From: Thermoplasmatota archaeon
Lineage (GTDB): Archaea; Thermoplasmatota; E2; DHVEG-1
Length of the DNA: 17,625 bases
Assembly: GCA_018824925.1 (NCBI GenBank)
Contig: JAHJFH010000116.1
Span: 1 to 17,625 of the forward strand
Direction: 5' to 3'
Position 1 is the first letter of the stretch; each line of letters begins with the position of its first letter. This document shows, one piece after another, positions 15,117 through 17,625 of the stretch. The translations under genes and the position numbers were made by a program. The notes beneath the pieces are model-generated. The model worked only from the letters and a program-made list of their open reading frames with translations. It had not been told where the DNA came from and did not search any database.

Positions 15117-15127
15117 TTATAATAAAT
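15117..15127 (-). promoter_or_regulatory. TATA-box candidate giving a leaderless acyltransferase mRNA
   Basis: On the minus strand the region reads ATTTATTATAA. Its centre is about 28 bases upstream of the ATG at 15094, close to the usual TATA-to-start distance in archaea, so the mRNA would begin at or next to the start codon. Confidence 0.4.
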
Positions 15128-15188
15128 CTATGTTATTTGTATATTTGCATGTATATTCCATTAGGGAAGTTTTGTATATGAATATGGT

Positions 15189-17609
15189 TTAGGGAGTGGA
15201 TTCTTCTAAACCAATCGTATAAAAATTCTGTGGATCCTGTTGATTAAAATACTCTGTTTGAATCCACTTACCACTAAGAGCGGTATCGAGAACCCGGATT
15301 TCATCCAACGCACAGTTTTGAAAATGGGTTGGAGTTTTTCCTGAACCAGTTCCTTGTTTACTAGCGCCGATTAAAAAATCCCAGGGTTTATAATACCAGA
15401 GAACGGTAGAATGACAGGGATTGATAAAACCATTTAGAACACCATTGACATAAAGATTTCCCGTTGCGCTGGTTTCATTATAGCCTAACGTGAGATGCTG
15501 CCATTGGTTTTGTGATGGGATATAATTACCTGCTATGTCAACTTGTTCATTCGTGTTTTTTTCAAACACTGCTGCGATATTATTTCCGGTGTTGAATCCA
15601 TAGGTATGGCCATCTGAGTTTCCCCAATAGTCAAAAGATGATTTTGAGACCAAGTAGCCTCCTGCGCTTATGATATATGGTTTATACCAAGCACTGAGAG
15701 TTATGTCCTGTGGTTTTAACGAGGAGCTATCTGATATCTTAATATAATCATTAATGCCATCAAAATCAGTAGCTATTCCTGTTTTTCCTAAAACTAAGTT
15801 ATTTGTCGACATTCCACCTCCAGATGTGCCATCATTATTGTTTTTCGTACTATCATAGATAGTCATGGAAGGAGAGGTATGAAGATGCCATACACCCATG
15901 TAATGATCATTCCATACTTGTTCGGGATATTGTTGAGAATCGGCGGTAGGATTTCCATAATATACATAAAAAGTATTTGTTGCTGTTGTCGTGATCTCCG
16001 GAATATTGATCCAACATACTAGTGTGCCTGATGCGGGATTATACTGTTCAATTTCATGCCATAATCGTTGTGCCACACCAGCATCGTCCATGAACAGTAT
16101 GTCATCACCATCTGATTGTACAGTATCGATTAAATCAGGATCAATAATGCTTACCATAACAGGAAATTCATTAAGATCTCCTGCAATTTTTGATTGGTTT
16201 ATCGTAATGTTTTTCCGGAACTGCCAGCCTTCGGTAAAGGGATCAAAGTGCATTAATGGTTCTGTTTGAAAACCGAATTGTGCATGTTTCCAATGGGCTC
16301 CATCGGTGACATTAACATACCACCTATACTCTGTCATTGGCTGCAGTCCATCTATCGAAATTGTATAATATCCCTCAGGTACTTCTATGGCCGTTCCCGA
16401 TCCGATATATGGGGAGGTTTCGACGGTATAATCCATTTTATCTCCTTGCGGGTCATTCAGATAAAATTGAAGCATAGTAGTATCGATAGGGATGAAACGT
16501 GATCCATCAGCAGGGCTCGGATTTGAAATGATTGGTGCAACAGGTTCTGTTGAAAACGTGAATGTGTTGTCAACAACATTTTCTCCATCGGTAACTGTCA
16601 CAGTCCATTCATAGGTTTGTGTACCCTCTAGATTAGTGATAAGTATTGTATAAATACCGTTTTCCACATTATTTTGATTTCCTCCACCAACATCCGGGTT
16701 GGTTGCCACGGTGTAGCTCATAAGGTCGAGGTTTTCATCCTCAATTTTAAACTGGAGTTCTGATGTCCCAACCGGTATATTAAGGCCGTTATCTGGTGGG
16801 TAAATTGGCGTAATTACAGGGGGATAGTTTGGTGGCCATGGTTTAATATCATCTGCATCAACCGAACAGTAGAGAGCATAGCCAAAGATGCCATATGACT
16901 GAACAGGGGGGATAAAAATACTGAATCCCATACCCCAGAATCCAAGGGCGATCCCCTCCTGATTACCACTGGCCATAAAACCAGTACCGGAGCGGATACC
17001 ACCTGCCGAGGTGTAACCCTCTGCGGCATTCCATTTGAAAAAAACCCGGGGGATTGGGGTGAGAAGGATGGGGATAAGCCGGGGAAGCACGATAACTGGC
17101 ATGGCTGAACCCGTGCCAAAGGAAAGGTAGTTGCAAAAATATTCTGAGGCATGTTCTTGATCAAGTAATTTTGATGGATTTCGCATGTTTTTCCCACGAT
17201 TTTGTGAGGGAATCAGGGGATGTATGGTGTGTGATGAAAGGCCTGTTGGGAGAAGATTGCTATCTGTGGAGATTTTTAGAATTTTATTCTGATAGTTCGC
17301 AAGATTTTGGTCATATGCATTCCTTTCCATTTCTTGAAATACTGTAAATAACTGTTGCGTAAAGGTTTCTGCCTCAGCAAGTGACATAGTGGTTTCATAA
17401 TGTGTGTTTTTCATGGGGAACCCATAAAAATCACAGGATATCGATGCTGTGTCTTGTTTAGAAACACAAATTTGTTGGTAGTGATCATCTTGCTGTGGTA
17501 TTGTTATTTCTTTGGATGTATCGGTTCCCAGGGTCTGAGGTGCTAATGTGGTTAATAATAAACAGATGCTACTAATACAAAGAAGAAGGTTCTTCTTTTT
17601 TACCCTCAT
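15189..17609 (-). CDS. Large secreted surface protein: Ig/FN3-like domains, DUF2341 and LamG
   Basis: An 806-residue protein. Residues 1-28 are a signal peptide (basic start, hydrophobic core, cleavage near LGT). Residues ~30-255 form a domain I do not recognise, containing a hydrophobic Gly/aromatic stretch (ALGFWGMGFSIFIPP, 221-235). Two related Ig/FN3-like units follow at ~263-355 and ~357-449, each with an NPDVG/SPYIG segment, a YTI strand and a WTVTVTDG/WYVNVTDG strand. DUF2341 spans ~461-570 (GWQFRKNITI, FPVMVSI, FYVYYGNP). A LamG/concanavalin-like domain spans ~573-775 (YDSTKNNNDG, TDFDGINDYI, LSAWYKP, DEIRVLD). No C-terminal membrane helix or sorting motif is visible. The role is probably surface adhesion or carbohydrate binding (inference). 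The ATG at 17609 has GGGAGGA at 17617-17623. The gene is complete and separated from its downstream neighbour by 94 bases. Confidence 0.85.
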   Translation of the reverse strand: MRVKKKNLLLCISSICLLLTTLAPQTLGTDTSKEITIPQQDDHYQQICVSKQDTASISCDFYGFPMKNTHYETTMSLAEAETFTQQLFTVFQEMERNAYDQNLANYQNKILKISTDSNLLPTGLSSHTIHPLIPSQNRGKNMRNPSKLLDQEHASEYFCNYLSFGTGSAMPVIVLPRLIPILLTPIPRVFFKWNAAEGYTSAGGIRSGTGFMASGNQEGIALGFWGMGFSIFIPPVQSYGIFGYALYCSVDADDIKPWPPNYPPVITPIYPPDNGLNIPVGTSELQFKIEDENLDLMSYTVATNPDVGGGNQNNVENGIYTILITNLEGTQTYEWTVTVTDGENVVDNTFTFSTEPVAPIISNPSPADGSRFIPIDTTMLQFYLNDPQGDKMDYTVETSPYIGSGTAIEVPEGYYTISIDGLQPMTEYRWYVNVTDGAHWKHAQFGFQTEPLMHFDPFTEGWQFRKNITINQSKIAGDLNEFPVMVSIIDPDLIDTVQSDGDDILFMDDAGVAQRLWHEIEQYNPASGTLVCWINIPEITTTATNTFYVYYGNPTADSQQYPEQVWNDHYMGVWHLHTSPSMTIYDSTKNNNDGTSGGGMSTNNLVLGKTGIATDFDGINDYIKISDSSSLKPQDITLSAWYKPYIISAGGYLVSKSSFDYWGNSDGHTYGFNTGNNIAAVFEKNTNEQVDIAGNYIPSQNQWQHLTLGYNETSATGNLYVNGVLNGFINPCHSTVLWYYKPWDFLIGASKQGTGSGKTPTHFQNCALDEIRVLDTALSGKWIQTEYFNQQDPQNFYTIGLEESTP

Positions 17610-17625
17610 GGTTTTGTCCTCCCGA

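Noticed and set aside
16814..17197. A 127-codon minus-strand frame inside the surface-protein gene
   Set aside because: It is in another frame of the same strand within a complete, well-supported gene; the product is of low-complexity character.
1..17625. CRISPR arrays, tRNA/rRNA genes, insertion sequences, prophage or toxin-antitoxin genes
   Set aside because: No direct-repeat arrays, cloverleaf-like segments, transposase-like proteins or terminal repeats were seen; nearly all sequence is accounted for by the listed genes.

Overview
The window looks like chromosomal DNA from an uncultured euryarchaeon, most plausibly Thermoplasmatota-like. Support: TATA-type elements ahead of several transcription units, U-tract style terminators, one probably leaderless gene, strong GGAGG ribosome binding sites inside operons, a stand-alone tandem RAM (Lrp/AsnC ligand-domain) protein, and a secreted DUF2341/LamG protein of a kind I associate with sediment Thermoplasmata. 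This assignment is inference. The monomeric isocitrate dehydrogenase is of a type best known from bacteria, so a bacterial host is not excluded.

Layout. (1) 1-2776, plus strand: an overlapping trio made of a GlpA-like FAD oxidoreductase with a C-terminal Fe-S (BFD) domain (cut by the window edge; its frame is open from base 2), a second FAD/NAD oxidoreductase, and a small four-cysteine DUF1667 protein. This trio is typical of glycerol-3-phosphate oxidation loci. (2) 10247-2824, minus strand: a tight four-gene operon of aconitase, the two ATP-citrate lyase subunits, and monomeric NADP-isocitrate dehydrogenase. It is a self-contained module linking 2-oxoglutarate, isocitrate, citrate, and acetyl-CoA plus oxaloacetate. 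(3) 10397-11092, plus strand: a tandem RAM-domain protein without a DNA-binding domain, divergent from the citrate operon. The intergenic region carries an 18-bp near-palindrome. (4) 13342-11123, minus strand: an operon of an E1-like (ThiF/MoeB) adenylyltransferase, a MoaD/ThiS-type protein ending in Gly-Gly, and a membrane thioredoxin-DsbD/CcdA-like protein. (5) 14330-13452, minus strand: a secreted thioredoxin-fold protein with a CPYC motif. (6) 15094-14384, minus strand: a membrane-anchored hexapeptide acyltransferase, probably leaderless. (7) 17609-15189, minus strand: a large secreted surface protein with an uncharacterised N-terminal domain, two Ig/FN3-like domains, DUF2341 and LamG.

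How they fit together. The central operon lets the cell either cleave citrate to acetyl-CoA and oxaloacetate (reductive TCA direction, 2-oxoglutarate carboxylated with NADPH) or, as reported for Desulfobacter, run ATP-citrate lyase in reverse as an ATP-yielding citrate synthase. The neighbouring RAM protein could sense an amino acid tied to 2-oxoglutarate. Regions 4 and 5 look like sulfur-carrier activation plus extracytoplasmic thiol redox. Regions 6 and 7 look like cell-envelope functions. No RNA genes, insertion sequences or CRISPR arrays were seen, and no gene-free stretch exceeds about 115 bases.
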